DNA of 64,000 nt from Pseudodesulfovibrio profundus (GCF_900217235.1 NZ_LT907975.1:496001-560000), one strand, 5' to 3'; positions 53,917 to 62,218 are shown, counted from the first letter of the stretch. Numbers and translations: made by a program. Notes: generated by a model not told the origin, from the letters alone.

Positions 53917-54776
53917 TAAAACAGTTTCGATCTGAGTATCCGGTTCCTTTCCTGTGCCGGGTTCTGGAGGTTTCAACGAGTGGCTTTTACGCCTGGTTGA
54001 AACGGCCTGAGTCTCCTCGGCAGAAAGAAGAGAAACGGCTCGAACTCGAAATTATTGCGGCTCATAGAAGAACCGAAGCAACCTACGGCCCAGAGCGCCT
54101 GCAAGAGGATCTGGCTGATCACGACGTTCATGTTGGTGTTCATCGGATCAAACGAATTCGCAGAAAGCTGGGCTTGCGCTGCAAGCAGGTCAAGAAGTTC
54201 AAGGCAACTACGAACTCGAATCACGCGTTGCCGGTTGCTGAGAACCTGCTGGACCAGAATTTTACCACGGACGCCCCGAACCAGATCTGGGTGACCGATA
54301 TAACCTATATCCCCACGGCGGAAGGTTGGCTGTATCTTGCCGGCCATAAGGATCTCTACACCGGAGAAGTCGTGGGCTACGCCATGGGAGAGCGAATGAC
54401 GAAGAATCTCGTCTCCCAATCCTTGTTCCGCGCCGTTGCGGCCAAACGACCCGCTGCTGGCTTGATCCATCATTCCGACCGCGGCAGCCAATACTGCGCG
54501 AAGGAGTTTCGCAAGCTCCTTGTTCAGTTCAAAATGCGAGCCTCAATGAGCCGTCGCGGGAACTGTTACGACAATGCGCCGATTGAAAGCTTCTGGGGCG
54601 TCTTGAAAAACGAACTCGTGCATCATCGTCGCTATGCGACCAGGCAGGAGGCGATACGGGAGATCACGACCTACATAGAAGTCTTTTACAACCGAAAACG
54701 GAAGCAGAAGAGGCTCGGTTATCTTTCGCCCGCAGCCTATGAGCAACAATATTTCAAAGAGCGGTTAATCGCTTAA
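53913..54776 (+). CDS. IS3 transposase OrfB (DDE integrase)
   Basis: A 287-residue DDE recombinase. 'QIWVTDITYIPTAEGWLYLAG' holds the first Asp, 'GLIHHSDRGSQY' the second, and 'SRRGNCYDNAPIESFWGVLKNE' the Glu. The N-terminal HTH_21 region (AAHRRTEATYGPERLQEDLADHDVHVGVHRIKRIRRKLGLR) is complete. It starts at a TTG overlapping orfA, but the frame is open back to the A7 slip site, so it is probably made mainly as a fusion. Confidence 0.92.
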   Translation: MIKQFRSEYPVPFLCRVLEVSTSGFYAWLKRPESPRQKEEKRLELEIIAAHRRTEATYGPERLQEDLADHDVHVGVHRIKRIRRKLGLRCKQVKKFKATTNSNHALPVAENLLDQNFTTDAPNQIWVTDITYIPTAEGWLYLAGHKDLYTGEVVGYAMGERMTKNLVSQSLFRAVAAKRPAAGLIHHSDRGSQYCAKEFRKLLVQFKMRASMSRRGNCYDNAPIESFWGVLKNELVHHRRYATRQEAIREITTYIEVFYNRKRKQKRLGYLSPAAYEQQYFKERLIA

Positions 54777-54879
54777 CGTTTGGTGTCCGCTATTGACGAC
54801 CGAGGTCAAGTTACGATGAGCGCGGGCTTTGAGACTGTTTTGTGGTAGGTCGTCGTTCCCTCCACCATTTAGAAAAGAC

Positions 54880-54928
54880 AAACCCGTCTCTCTGGGGTCA
54901 TTCTCCGGGGTGACGGGTTTTCTTTTTT
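54880..54928 (+). terminator. Factor-independent terminator after the IS element
   Basis: AAACCCGTC (54880-54888) pairs with GACGGGTTT (54912-54920), followed by TCTTTTTTCC. It would stop rightward transcription leaving the defence island or the IS. Confidence 0.8.
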
Positions 54929-55226
54929 CCCTTGTTTCTAAAGGGTTTGCGCCCGTTTCACATCTTTCCAAATCACCCCTCCGCACCATCGATTCTCCCC
55001 ATCTTCCCGCCTTTCTTTCTCTGTTTGGTCCCTGATTCTCTGTTTTCTCCGGACGAAGTCCGAAGCGCGTCCGGAAAGCTACATCCTTGATTGATATGGG
55101 TTTACGGCTGGTTGCCGTTTTTAGCGGTTGTCTTAGGTCATCGTTCGATCCCGCAACCGGACGTTTTTTTCGAAATCACCCGCTTCGCCCATGAAAAGAA
55201 GCGTGGTCAACTCAGCTTTCCTACCC

Positions 55227-55260
55227 CAAAAAATAGAAAAGCCGACGCTGATGGTCGGCT
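55227..55260 (-). terminator. Factor-independent terminator of the recombinase operon
   Basis: On the minus strand AGCCGAC pairs with GTCGGCT over a seven-base loop, followed by TTTCTATTTTTT. It lies 26 bases after the last minus-strand gene and ends that operon. Confidence 0.82.
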
Positions 55261-55286
55261 CTCTGGGGCGGTCTCCGGTCCGGTCG

Positions 55287-55709
55287 TCAGTCGGTGACGA
55301 AGCCGAACTGGCGGCGCTGCTCGGCCCAGTCCTCGGGAAAAGTCTGGGTCAGCTTCGCCAGCGAGAGCCCGTTGGGTTCCTCGCCGTTGATCAGGGCTTC
55401 GACGATGTCGGGGGCCAGGGTCGTCAGCTTGAGAATGCGGGCCACATACGAGCCATCGACGTCGAGGGTACGGGCAAGCTCGCTGATGGACTTGATCTGG
55501 CCGGATTCGAGGATGTCGGCCCAGGAAAAGGCTCTTGCCAGCGCCTGGAGGATGGCGGACTGCACCAGCTCTTGCGCCCCGGGGATCTCTCCATCCAGGG
55601 CCTGGGGAGCGATGACCGTCTTGCGGCCGCGCATGCGCCGGATCAACATCGGGATGTGGATCTGCAGGTTGCCGTTGTCGGCTACGGTAATGGTCGGCTT
55701 CATTTTCAT
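55287..55709 (-). CDS. HTH protein downstream of the serine recombinase (ParB-like HTH)
   Basis: A 140-residue protein. The start chosen (ATG ending at 55709) overlaps the recombinase stop as ATGA and has GGAGGG seven bases before it. The C-terminal half has a helix-turn-helix similar to ParB/KorB HTHs: SISELARTLDVDGSYVARILKLTTLAPDIVEALINGE. The N-terminal 40 residues are a short beta-type unit (PTITVADNGNLQIHIPM). It is a usual companion of DUF2924/recombinase cassettes. It probably assists or regulates recombination; the function is not established. Confidence 0.75.
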   Translation of the reverse strand: MKMKPTITVADNGNLQIHIPMLIRRMRGRKTVIAPQALDGEIPGAQELVQSAILQALARAFSWADILESGQIKSISELARTLDVDGSYVARILKLTTLAPDIVEALINGEEPNGLSLAKLTQTFPEDWAEQRRQFGFVTD

Positions 55710-57292
55710 CGGCTTGCCCTCCGTTCGGTGACTTCGCATGCCAGACCAGCCAGCTCGGCGATGAGCGTTGTCAGCCCGTTGGTTCGCAGCTCCATGTCGA
55801 TTCCGGTCTCGCGGATCTCGACCTTATCCACCAGGAGTCGGATGAGCCGGTTTCGCTCCACCGGGAAAAGGTCTTCCCAGAAGCCCTCGACATTCTGGAA
55901 GGCCTCCGAAACGTCCTGTTCCGTGATGCTGTTCCCCTGGTAGGCTTTGCAGCGCTCGCTCACATGGGTCAGTTGTTTCGAGAGCTCGACCGCCTGGCGA
56001 TTGACCGTCGTTAGCATCTCGGTCTTGCCCGTCTGATCGTTGCCAGGTTTCATCAATTCGAGTGCCTGCTCCCGCGCCTGCGACAACTCCATCTCGAGCT
56101 GGGCTTTCTGCTTGAACAACCGCTCCCGCTCTGCCTGCTCGATGTCCCGGGCTGCGAAGTAAGTCTTGGCCACCAGCGTCGGTGTGCGGAACACCGCGCT
56201 CAACTGCTCGATCACCGCCTGCTCGATGTCCCCGGCGGGAATCCGCTTGAGCGGGCATCGGCTCACGGTCCGCTTGCTGTCTTTCTGGCAGATGTAATAG
56301 GTGTAGTGGCGGCCGTTCTTGCGGGCGTAGGTCGGTCCCATCGCGCATCCGCAGTGGCCGCAGCGGATGACGCCTTTCAGCGGGGCGACCATTTTGGTCC
56401 TGGCCATGGAAACCTTGACCGGTTTGTTGTCCTCCAGGATGGCCTGAACCTTGTCCCAGGTCGCCCGGTCGATGATCCCTTCGTGCTCACCGGGGTAGCT
56501 GCGGTCCTTGTGGGCGATCTCGCCGATATAGATCCGGTTGTTCAGCAGCCGGTAGATGTGGGCGGTGTTCCATTCGGAGCCCTCGCGCACTTTGCCTTTC
56601 TTGGTGGTCCAGGCCTTGGTGCGGTAACCCTGTTCGTTCAATTCCTGGCCCAGCTTCTTGGCCGAGCCGATCTGGATGAACCGGCGGAAGATGTACTGCA
56701 CTGTCCTGGCTTCATCGGGGTTGACCAGCAGCTTCTTGTTGTCCCTGTCGACGTCGTATCCGAGGATGGGTACGCCGCCGCAGTATTTCCCCCGGCGCTT
56801 GGCTGCCGCCACCTTGTCCCGGATACGCTCGGCGATGACCTCCCGCTCGTACTGGGCGAAGGTGATCAGGATGCCGAGAAACATCCGGCCGGTGGGATCG
56901 GTGGTGCTGAAGTGCTGGGTGACCGAGACGAAGCTGACACCCTTCTCGTTGAAGAGGTCGATCATCTTCATGAAATCCAGCAGCGAGCGGGACAGCCGGT
57001 CGACCTTGTAGACGACGATCACATCGATCTTCCCGGCGTCGATGTCCGCCAGCAGTCGGCGCAGCCCCGGGCGCTCCATGTTCCCACCCGAGAATCCACC
57101 ATCGTCGTAGCGATCCGGCAGAGCCGTCCAGCCACGCATCCTCTGGGCTTCGATATAGTGTTCCGCAGATTCCCGTTGCGCATCCAACGAGTTGAACTCC
57201 TGCTCGAGACCTTCTTCGTGGCTCTTGCGGGTGTAGATGGCGCAGCGCAGGGTCTTGTTTTTGCCCGGCGCGACATTGCTGTTATCAAGCAT
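55706..57292 (-). CDS. Large serine recombinase (site-specific integrase)
   Basis: This 528-residue recombinase has the resolvase catalytic domain (AIYTRKSHEEG with the nucleophile S24; 'DRYDDGGFSGGNMERPGLRRLL'; 'VDRLSRSLLDFMKMIDLF'; 'GRMFLGILITFAQYEREVIAERIRDK'), a recombinase domain around residues 180-290, and a zinc ribbon (CGHCGCAMG, then a CQKD and a CPLK segment). A coiled-coil (RDIEQAERERLFKQKAQLEMELSQAREQ) follows. It likely integrates and excises the element. ATGC start with GGAGG upstream, overlapping the DUF2924 gene. Confidence 0.93.
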   Translation of the reverse strand: MLDNSNVAPGKNKTLRCAIYTRKSHEEGLEQEFNSLDAQRESAEHYIEAQRMRGWTALPDRYDDGGFSGGNMERPGLRRLLADIDAGKIDVIVVYKVDRLSRSLLDFMKMIDLFNEKGVSFVSVTQHFSTTDPTGRMFLGILITFAQYEREVIAERIRDKVAAAKRRGKYCGGVPILGYDVDRDNKKLLVNPDEARTVQYIFRRFIQIGSAKKLGQELNEQGYRTKAWTTKKGKVREGSEWNTAHIYRLLNNRIYIGEIAHKDRSYPGEHEGIIDRATWDKVQAILEDNKPVKVSMARTKMVAPLKGVIRCGHCGCAMGPTYARKNGRHYTYYICQKDSKRTVSRCPLKRIPAGDIEQAVIEQLSAVFRTPTLVAKTYFAARDIEQAERERLFKQKAQLEMELSQAREQALELMKPGNDQTGKTEMLTTVNRQAVELSKQLTHVSERCKAYQGNSITEQDVSEAFQNVEGFWEDLFPVERNRLIRLLVDKVEIRETGIDMELRTNGLTTLIAELAGLACEVTERRASR

Positions 57293-57809
57293 CCGAACCT
57301 CCCTCGGCTTTTCTGCCGTAAACCTTCTTCAGTCCGAAAAAGACCTTGCCGTTCCACCTGGTCCCGGTGATCTCCCTGGCCACCGCGCTGAGCGACCGGA
57401 AGGTGCGGCCTTCAAACTCGTAGCCATCGGCAAGGACGATCACCTCATAACGCCGGTCGTTCCAGACCCGCACCAGCCTGGTCCCGGGCAGGATCGCCTC
57501 GTTCGATTTCCGCTCTTCTGGGATGCGTCGATTGACAGTGGCTACCGGGTCCTCCTTGGCGGCCTGCTGGAGATGGACCTTGGCCTGCTCGGACAGCCCG
57601 CCGTAGAAAAGCTCCTGGATGCGATAGGCCAGCCGCTTGATGAGGAATTGCTTCTTGTACTGGGGCGGCTCTTCGCCGTAGAGGTCGAGCCATTTTTCCC
57701 GGAGCTGCTCCAGGGACATGGATTGCAGCAGGGCCATCTGCCGAAGGACCGAGTTTCGGGTTCGGTCCTGATTCTTGCCGCCGGTGGCGGCGTTCTGTAA
57801 CTCATTCAT
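57285..57809 (-). CDS. DUF2924 protein of the recombinase cassette
   Basis: A 174-residue protein starting at the ATG ending at 57809, which has AAGGAG seven bases upstream. The DUF2924 pattern is clear: LEQLREKWLDLYGEEPPQYKKQFLIKRLAYRIQELFYGGL and 'LPGTRLVRVWNDRRYEVIVLADGYEFEGRTFRSLSAVAREITGTRWNGKVFFGL'. It nearly always precedes a serine recombinase gene, as here, and may guide or control it. The end overlaps the recombinase start. Confidence 0.9.
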   Translation of the reverse strand: MNELQNAATGGKNQDRTRNSVLRQMALLQSMSLEQLREKWLDLYGEEPPQYKKQFLIKRLAYRIQELFYGGLSEQAKVHLQQAAKEDPVATVNRRIPEERKSNEAILPGTRLVRVWNDRRYEVIVLADGYEFEGRTFRSLSAVAREITGTRWNGKVFFGLKKVYGRKAEGGSDA

Positions 57810-57843
57810 TTTCAACTCCTTGTTTTGGTTTCCGGACGAGTTG

Positions 57844-58086
57844 TCATGAATGAATGCTCTGTTCCGGCAATGAATCAAGTCCTTCTCCGAGCACAGGGGA
57901 AGAATCTTCGAAAACCTCTAACTCATTGCCCACACATGCGTTTTTTGCCTTTCGGCGCAGGATCGCCGTGGCCAGAATAGAGGCGGCTGACTGGAGCCTC
58001 GCCTCACCCGACAGGCGGCCGGGTTTGCCGTTTTCGCCAAGGTCATCCGTCCCCGGCCCATCATTCATTTCCTGTACATCCAACAT
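57844..58086 (-). CDS. Small protein leading the recombinase operon
   Basis: An 80-residue protein with GGAGGTG six bases before its ATG (start at 58086). The middle (SGEARLQSAASILATAILRRKAKN) looks helical, the ends acidic (DGPGTDDLGENG, VFEDSSPVLGEGLDSLPEQ). It lies 34 bases before the DUF2924 gene. No family is recognised. Being first in the operon it would be the first product under the promoter-like element on this strand. Confidence 0.65.
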   Translation of the reverse strand: MLDVQEMNDGPGTDDLGENGKPGRLSGEARLQSAASILATAILRRKAKNACVGNELEVFEDSSPVLGEGLDSLPEQSIHS

Positions 58087-58238
58087 CGAACACCTCCGGT
58101 GGGACCGGGGGGCTGGATGGTGTGGATGCCAGAAAACGGTGGCGGTCGGGATGCGCGTTCGATGGCACCCACAACCGCCTCAGCTCCGCCTCTGGTCGGT
58201 TATCTGGTTGTGCCCGGCTTTAACCGGACTTGCGTTCG

Positions 58239-58269
58239 TTACCTACCGGAAGGACGAGCAAGATGTCGG
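58239..58269 (-). promoter_or_regulatory. Phage promoter-like element, copy E (minus strand)
   Basis: On the minus strand CCGACA (58269-58264), 17 bases, GTAGGTAA (58246-58239). TTCC again precedes the second box. It faces the recombinase operon, about 150 bases upstream of its first gene. It differs from copies A-C at one base in the second box. This ties the recombinase operon to the same control as the virion genes. Confidence 0.6.
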
Positions 58270-58295
58270 AATCAGATGAAAAGTCCTGTTTTTGA

Positions 58296-58324
58296 TTGAC
58301 CTGATATTCATCAGGTCGTATATT
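58296..58324 (+). promoter_or_regulatory. Sigma70-type promoter with palindromic operator for the LexA-like/QueC-like unit
   Basis: TTGACC (58296-58301), 17 bases, TATATT (58319-58324) is a good sigma70-like promoter. A perfect palindrome GACCTGAT-attc-ATCAGGTC (58298-58317) overlaps the -35 box and spacer. Its CTG...CAG ends recall LexA boxes. A repressor bound here would block RNA polymerase. The nearest candidate is the LexA-type protein encoded 57 bases on. Confidence 0.65.
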
Positions 58325-58380
58325 TCTTGGTCATAAATTGGGCTTAATCCGCTCAGTGGCCATGACACGGAGCAATCGCC

Positions 58381-58614
58381 ATGGGAAAGAAAAAGCTATC
58401 GGAAATAACCGACCCGCAGGCCAGGACGCTGAGGGTCATTTGCCAAATCATCGATGAAAAGGGGTTGCCGCCAACGGTGAAAGAATTGTCGGAAGTCCTC
58501 GGTATCAGCCACGCGAGCGCCCACGAGCAGATCGCTCAACTGGTCCGTAAAGGCTATTTGAAGAAAGAAGCTCGTAAGGCCCGAAGCATCGTCGTCATCA
58601 GGAGGCCCGAATAA
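58381..58614 (+). CDS. LexA-type winged HTH protein without protease domain
   Basis: A 77-residue protein consisting only of the LexA DNA-binding domain: DPQARTLRVICQIIDEKGLPPTVKELSEVLGISHASAHEQIAQLVRKGYLKKEARKARSIVV, where 'TVKELSEVLGISHASAHEQIAQLVRKGYL' is the HTH and the rest forms the wing. Full LexA has about 200 residues with a Ser/Lys self-cleaving part, missing here, so it cannot self-cleave. It is probably the repressor of its own operon at the palindrome upstream. It is 33 bases before the next gene. Confidence 0.88.
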   Translation: MGKKKLSEITDPQARTLRVICQIIDEKGLPPTVKELSEVLGISHASAHEQIAQLVRKGYLKKEARKARSIVVIRRPE

Positions 58615-58647
58615 CGATGCAGGGTCGCGAACAATAAGGAGATCGAC

Positions 58648-59436
58648 ATGGGGCACGTCAGACTTGGGAGCCTTCCAAGGTCGAGGGCATGGAAAGAGGT
58701 GGTCGGCCTGATCACGGCCGGTGCCGACGTGTCCCAGATCGCAAACGCCACAATACGGGCGGCTGACAAGGCCTTCTCATTTGTGCTCAACGATGAGGGG
58801 TTTACCGAGGCGGTATGGCTGATGACCCAGCTTGCCATTGCCGCCAAGAAGGACAACTTCAACGATCACCTGCTGTCGGTCGGCATCAATCTGCCGCAGG
58901 ACACCTCATTGCCGGACGTTGCCGCCGCTGTTGCAGAGGCAATGGATCGGAAACTTGATTCCAACGGTAGCCGCTCTGACTTGGGTGAGATGTCGCAGCG
59001 AGCCTTGGTTGGAGCATTGGTCGAACACATCTCTCCCAAATTGCCCTCCTTGTTTACACCAGACGCCAGCGACGTTCAGGCGGCATTGGCGTCGCTCGGA
59101 AAAAAACGGGAGTTCGGCGAGTTGTCCCGTACGTTCTTCGCCAAGCTGACCAACGAGAGCATGAACTATTTCCTGTCAAAAACGCTGGCGACCCATCTGG
59201 GCGAAGGCCAGCGCTTTGCCACCATGAATGAAATGGGACAATTCGAGAAAGCCCTGACCACGCACTGCAAAGAAGCATCCCTGATCGTCGAACAGTTTTC
59301 GGCGGATTGGTTTTCCAAGCACAAATACGAAGAAGGCGGTGATATCTCCCGGGAGTCGTCCAACGGCTTCGCCTCCTATGCGCTGAAGAAAATGAAGGAC
59401 GAATTGAAAGAAGGAGCGCGAGCCGATGCAAGATAA
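58648..59436 (+). CDS. Unknown protein paired with the QueC-like gene
   Basis: A 262-residue protein with AAGGAG before the ATG. I do not recognise it. It looks mostly helical: MGHVRLGSLPRSRAWKEVVGLI, 'VSQIANATIRAADKAF', 'EAVWLMTQLAIAAKKDNF', then 'GELSRTFFAKLTNESMNYFLSKTLATHLGEG' and a charged C-terminus. No nuclease or NTPase motif is visible. It overlaps the QueC-like gene by 11 bases, so the two are made together and probably interact. In the known Qat system an unknown protein (QatB) also accompanies a QueC-like one; whether this is its distant relative cannot be told from sequence alone. Confidence 0.75.
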   Translation: MGHVRLGSLPRSRAWKEVVGLITAGADVSQIANATIRAADKAFSFVLNDEGFTEAVWLMTQLAIAAKKDNFNDHLLSVGINLPQDTSLPDVAAAVAEAMDRKLDSNGSRSDLGEMSQRALVGALVEHISPKLPSLFTPDASDVQAALASLGKKREFGELSRTFFAKLTNESMNYFLSKTLATHLGEGQRFATMNEMGQFEKALTTHCKEASLIVEQFSADWFSKHKYEEGGDISRESSNGFASYALKKMKDELKEGARADAR

Positions 59437-61528
59437 GCGTTACATCATCTGCGGAAACGCACCGACCAGCGGAATCGAGGAGAACCCGGATCGGGATTTG
59501 CGCCTGCGGTTGTGGGGCAAGGATGGGCCGGACAAGATCACCTTACGCATCGAGGACATCCACAAAAAGATGAGCAAGGACGTGCCGGATTCCTTCCAGG
59601 ATCTGCTCGAAATTGCCACCTATGTGTACAGCGCCGACCAGGCCATTCCCCGTGGGGCCGATGACGTTGATTCCTTTGGTCATGGTTGGCGGAGAAATCT
59701 GCATTTCATCATTCCGGTCCGGAACCCGGATTTCTGGAATGGTGAGGAGATTCAGCAGGCCCTGTGCTCGACGCTTGGGTTCTTGTCTGATGACAGCTAT
59801 CATTTCGAATTCACCAAGCTGACAGAGGCTCAGGCATTCCAGGGCTATCTGGACTTCAACGATGACGGGCGTCTTCTCGGTTATCCGGAGCAGGTGGTGA
59901 TGTTTTCAGGCGGGCTGGATTCGCTGGCCGGAGCTATCGACGAGGTCTTGAACGAAAAGCACCGGGTCGTTCTGGTGACCCACAAGTCAACCCCGAAGCT
60001 CAACAAGCGCCACCGCCGCCTGGAAAAGATGATCGCCGACAAGGCCGGGGAAAACGCTCCGCTCCACATCGGCGTTCGCGTCAACAAGAACAAGGGGCTG
60101 AACTACGAGTACACTCAGCGAAGCCGCTCCTTCCTCTACGTGTCAATCGGCGCGACCATCGCCAAAATGATCAACCTGAAGAGCGTCCGTTTCTACGAGA
60201 ACGGTGTCATCAGTCTGAATCTGCCGGTCTGTGCCCAGGTCGTCGGCGGCCGAGCAACGCGCACCACTCATCCCAGGGTAATCCGAGGCTTTCAGGAAAT
60301 CATCAGCCTGGTGGCTGGCGAACCCTTCACCATTGAAAATCCCTACATCTGGAAAACCAAGGCTGACGTCGTCGGGGTCATTACCAAAGCCGGGTGCCAG
60401 GAGATGATCGCGGCATCGACCACCTGCACGCACACCTGGGAGATGACCAATCACCATACCCACTGCGGCACCTGCTCGCAGTGCATCGACCGGCGCTTTG
60501 CCGTTATTGCGGCGAAGGCCGATCAATATGATCCTGTCGATGCCTACAAGGCCGACATCTTCACCCAAAGCCGAAGCAAGGACGAAGACAAGATCATGGC
60601 GGCCGCGTATCTGGAGCGTGCCAACCAGGTCCGTGATCAGGATGACATCACCCAGTTTATCGCTCGATTCAGCGAAGTGAGTCGGGTCTTCCGCTACCTG
60701 AATGGGAACCCCGGAAGCGTGGCCCAGAAGGTCTATGACCTTTACAAGCGCCACGCCAAGGAGGTCTGCGAAGCGATGGACACCATGGTCGCCCGCAACA
60801 TCACGGCCATCCGCCAGCGCACCTTGCCAGGAGACTGCTTGCTTCGGACGGTCTATGAATCGGGATCGGTGATCTCAGTCCCCGCCATTCCGGTCGAGCA
60901 GAAGCAGCCGGACAACTATTTCAGGAAGCGCGGGGGTGTCTGGGCCGCACGCTTTAACGGCAACGCCGAGGTGCTCGTGACGGGTGTCGACAAAGGAGCC
61001 GAGTACATCAACTTCCTCCTGGCGAGGCCCAACAAAGAAACCTCGGTCTACGAGATCGTCTGCGGGTTTGCCATCGATAGCTGCAACGCGGTCCTGAACT
61101 CCAATGAAACCGACGAAGGTTTTCAGGTCACCCAGGGGGTTCCGTTGGGTGATACAGGCTTCGTTGCCGACCGCAAGGCCGTCGAGCAATACCGGGAGAC
61201 GGCTCACGAGCTTCTTCGGGAGATTGAAGAAGCCCGGGCAGAAAACAACGATGCCGAAATACAGCGACTTGAGGACGAAATGACACAGATCACCGCCGCA
61301 ATCAACGAGGCGGTTGGTCTGGGTGGCAAACTCCGGAAATCCAACGACAAACGGAAGAACATCCGCGACGCCTTCCGGAACGCCGTGAACCGGGCCATCA
61401 AGTATCTGGAGAAGTACGATAAGCCGCTGGCCGTCCACCTGAAGGAGTCCATCAAGTGCGGCAACGAACCGGTCTACCGGACCGAAGAGGAGATCGTTTG
61501 GGAGGTCCGCCCGATAGTCAACGAATGA
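59426..61528 (+). CDS. QueC-like PP-loop protein with long C-terminal extension
   Basis: A 700-residue protein. An N-terminal domain (1-150) precedes a PP-loop ATPase with SGGLDS (residues 161-166), and a zinc set C334-x12-C347-x2-C350-x2-C353, as in 7-cyano-7-deazaguanine synthase QueC. QueC itself is about 230 residues; here ~340 further residues follow, ending in a coiled-coil (REIEEARAENNDAEIQRLEDEMTQITAAINEA). No other queuosine genes are nearby, so a role in tRNA base synthesis is unlikely. QueC-like proteins with extra domains occur in Qat and some CBASS loci, so a defence role is a fair inference. Confidence 0.8.
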   Translation: MQDKRYIICGNAPTSGIEENPDRDLRLRLWGKDGPDKITLRIEDIHKKMSKDVPDSFQDLLEIATYVYSADQAIPRGADDVDSFGHGWRRNLHFIIPVRNPDFWNGEEIQQALCSTLGFLSDDSYHFEFTKLTEAQAFQGYLDFNDDGRLLGYPEQVVMFSGGLDSLAGAIDEVLNEKHRVVLVTHKSTPKLNKRHRRLEKMIADKAGENAPLHIGVRVNKNKGLNYEYTQRSRSFLYVSIGATIAKMINLKSVRFYENGVISLNLPVCAQVVGGRATRTTHPRVIRGFQEIISLVAGEPFTIENPYIWKTKADVVGVITKAGCQEMIAASTTCTHTWEMTNHHTHCGTCSQCIDRRFAVIAAKADQYDPVDAYKADIFTQSRSKDEDKIMAAAYLERANQVRDQDDITQFIARFSEVSRVFRYLNGNPGSVAQKVYDLYKRHAKEVCEAMDTMVARNITAIRQRTLPGDCLLRTVYESGSVISVPAIPVEQKQPDNYFRKRGGVWAARFNGNAEVLVTGVDKGAEYINFLLARPNKETSVYEIVCGFAIDSCNAVLNSNETDEGFQVTQGVPLGDTGFVADRKAVEQYRETAHELLREIEEARAENNDAEIQRLEDEMTQITAAINEAVGLGGKLRKSNDKRKNIRDAFRNAVNRAIKYLEKYDKPLAVHLKESIKCGNEPVYRTEEEIVWEVRPIVNE

Positions 61529-61592
61529 CCCGGGACCACCCAGGAAGAAAAAACTAAAAAAAATTTCCGCTACGCCAAATGTAGCCATTGCG

Positions 61593-61641
61593 ACGCCGGA
61601 TGTAGCGCCTTCCCCAATGAAGGCGCGATCCGGCGTTTTTT
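61593..61641 (+). terminator. Strong factor-independent terminator after the QueC-like gene
   Basis: ACGCCGGAT (61593-61601) pairs with ATCCGGCGT (61628-61636), with an inner GCGCCTT/AAGGCGC stem, then a run of six T bases. It isolates the LexA-like/QueC-like unit from the phage genes that follow. Confidence 0.9.
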
Positions 61642-61701
61642 ATTGGTCAGCACAGGGTTGGCCACCGGGCGTGCCAGAACTTCCGAACAAGGAGACTGGC
61701 A

Positions 61702-62028
61702 GTGGCACAAGTCAACAAAGCACACCTCACCCCACCGAAGCGGCGACTCATCGAGTTGATGCAGGACATCAACTTCGGCCGCATCACCAACATTCCGGTC
61801 CGCGACGGCGAGCCGGAACTCACCCCTGACACGGTCATCGAGCGCGAGATCAAGCTGGGCGGACAGAGCGGTCCTCGGCCCGAGCGCGACCAGGATGACT
61901 TCATCCTCAAGCAAGAGGTCGTGGCGCTGCTGGAGCACCTCGCACAGATGGGCAGCGGAAAAGTCTGCCTGCTCGAGATCAAGCACGGTCTCCCGTTCCT
62001 GATGCGCATCGAGGAACGGGCAGCCTGA
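61702..62028 (+). CDS. Small phage protein, unknown
   Basis: A 108-residue protein with a GTG start and AAGGAG upstream. The sequence (HLTPPKRRLIELMQDINFGRITNIPVRDGEPEL; 'ILKQEVVALLEHLAQMGSGKVCLLEIKHGLPFLMRIEE') resembles small conserved phage proteins found near replication genes, with a strand/helix mix, but has no named family I can be sure of. It precedes the sigma factor gene. Confidence 0.65.
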   Translation: MAQVNKAHLTPPKRRLIELMQDINFGRITNIPVRDGEPELTPDTVIEREIKLGGQSGPRPERDQDDFILKQEVVALLEHLAQMGSGKVCLLEIKHGLPFLMRIEERAA

Positions 62029-62199
62029 ACACGTAACGACCTGAACCCTTAGACACTGGACAACAAGCTGGACGCATGGCGGAGGCTGTTGTGGGTGTCG
62101 CCGAGCCGAATACGGCAATTGGCGGCGTACCTACGACCCCTTCGCCCACGCGACAGCTTTGTCCTGTGATCTGGCCCGTGCCGACACCCACGCGGACCT

Positions 62200-62218
62200 C
62201 CTCCTCGCTCCGAGGAGG
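62200..62218 (+). promoter_or_regulatory. Hairpin covering the sigma factor ribosome site
   Basis: CCTCCTCG (62200-62207) and CGAGGAGG (62211-62218) pair perfectly over a three-base loop. The second arm holds the GGAGG ribosome site, five bases before the ATG at 62224. Translation of the sigma factor should be low unless the hairpin opens. The 195-base leader before the ATG has no gene. Confidence 0.7.

Larger units (their letters stand above)
53550..54797 (+). mobile_element. IS3-family insertion sequence
   Basis: Two overlapping transposase frames are bounded by imperfect inverted ends: the left end reads AATAACGGACACCAAA (to 53569) and the right end TTTGGTGTCCGCTATT (from 54779), which match except for one base. 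The total is about 1.25 kb, normal for IS3. Exact outer ends and target duplication are unclear. It sits just after the defence operon. Both frames look intact. The 227 bases between the last defence gene and the left end hold only short inverted repeats (for example TTCCCA-ttt-TGGGAA near 53348) and no gene. Confidence 0.88.
54798..55286. other. Gene-free stretch between the IS element and the recombinase operon
   Basis: This 490-base stretch has no gene I can support on either strand. It holds two facing terminators (listed separately), a short inverted repeat (CCGGACgaaGTCCG near 55050), and T-rich segments. An old attachment-site scar could be here, since it lies between a mobile element and a serine recombinase operon, but I see no repeat elsewhere that would prove one. 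Confidence 0.5.

Noticed and set aside
58648..61528. A complete Qat system
   Set aside because: Only the QueC-like part is clear. There is no ATPase like QatA and no TatD-like gene next to it, so calling it Qat is not supported.
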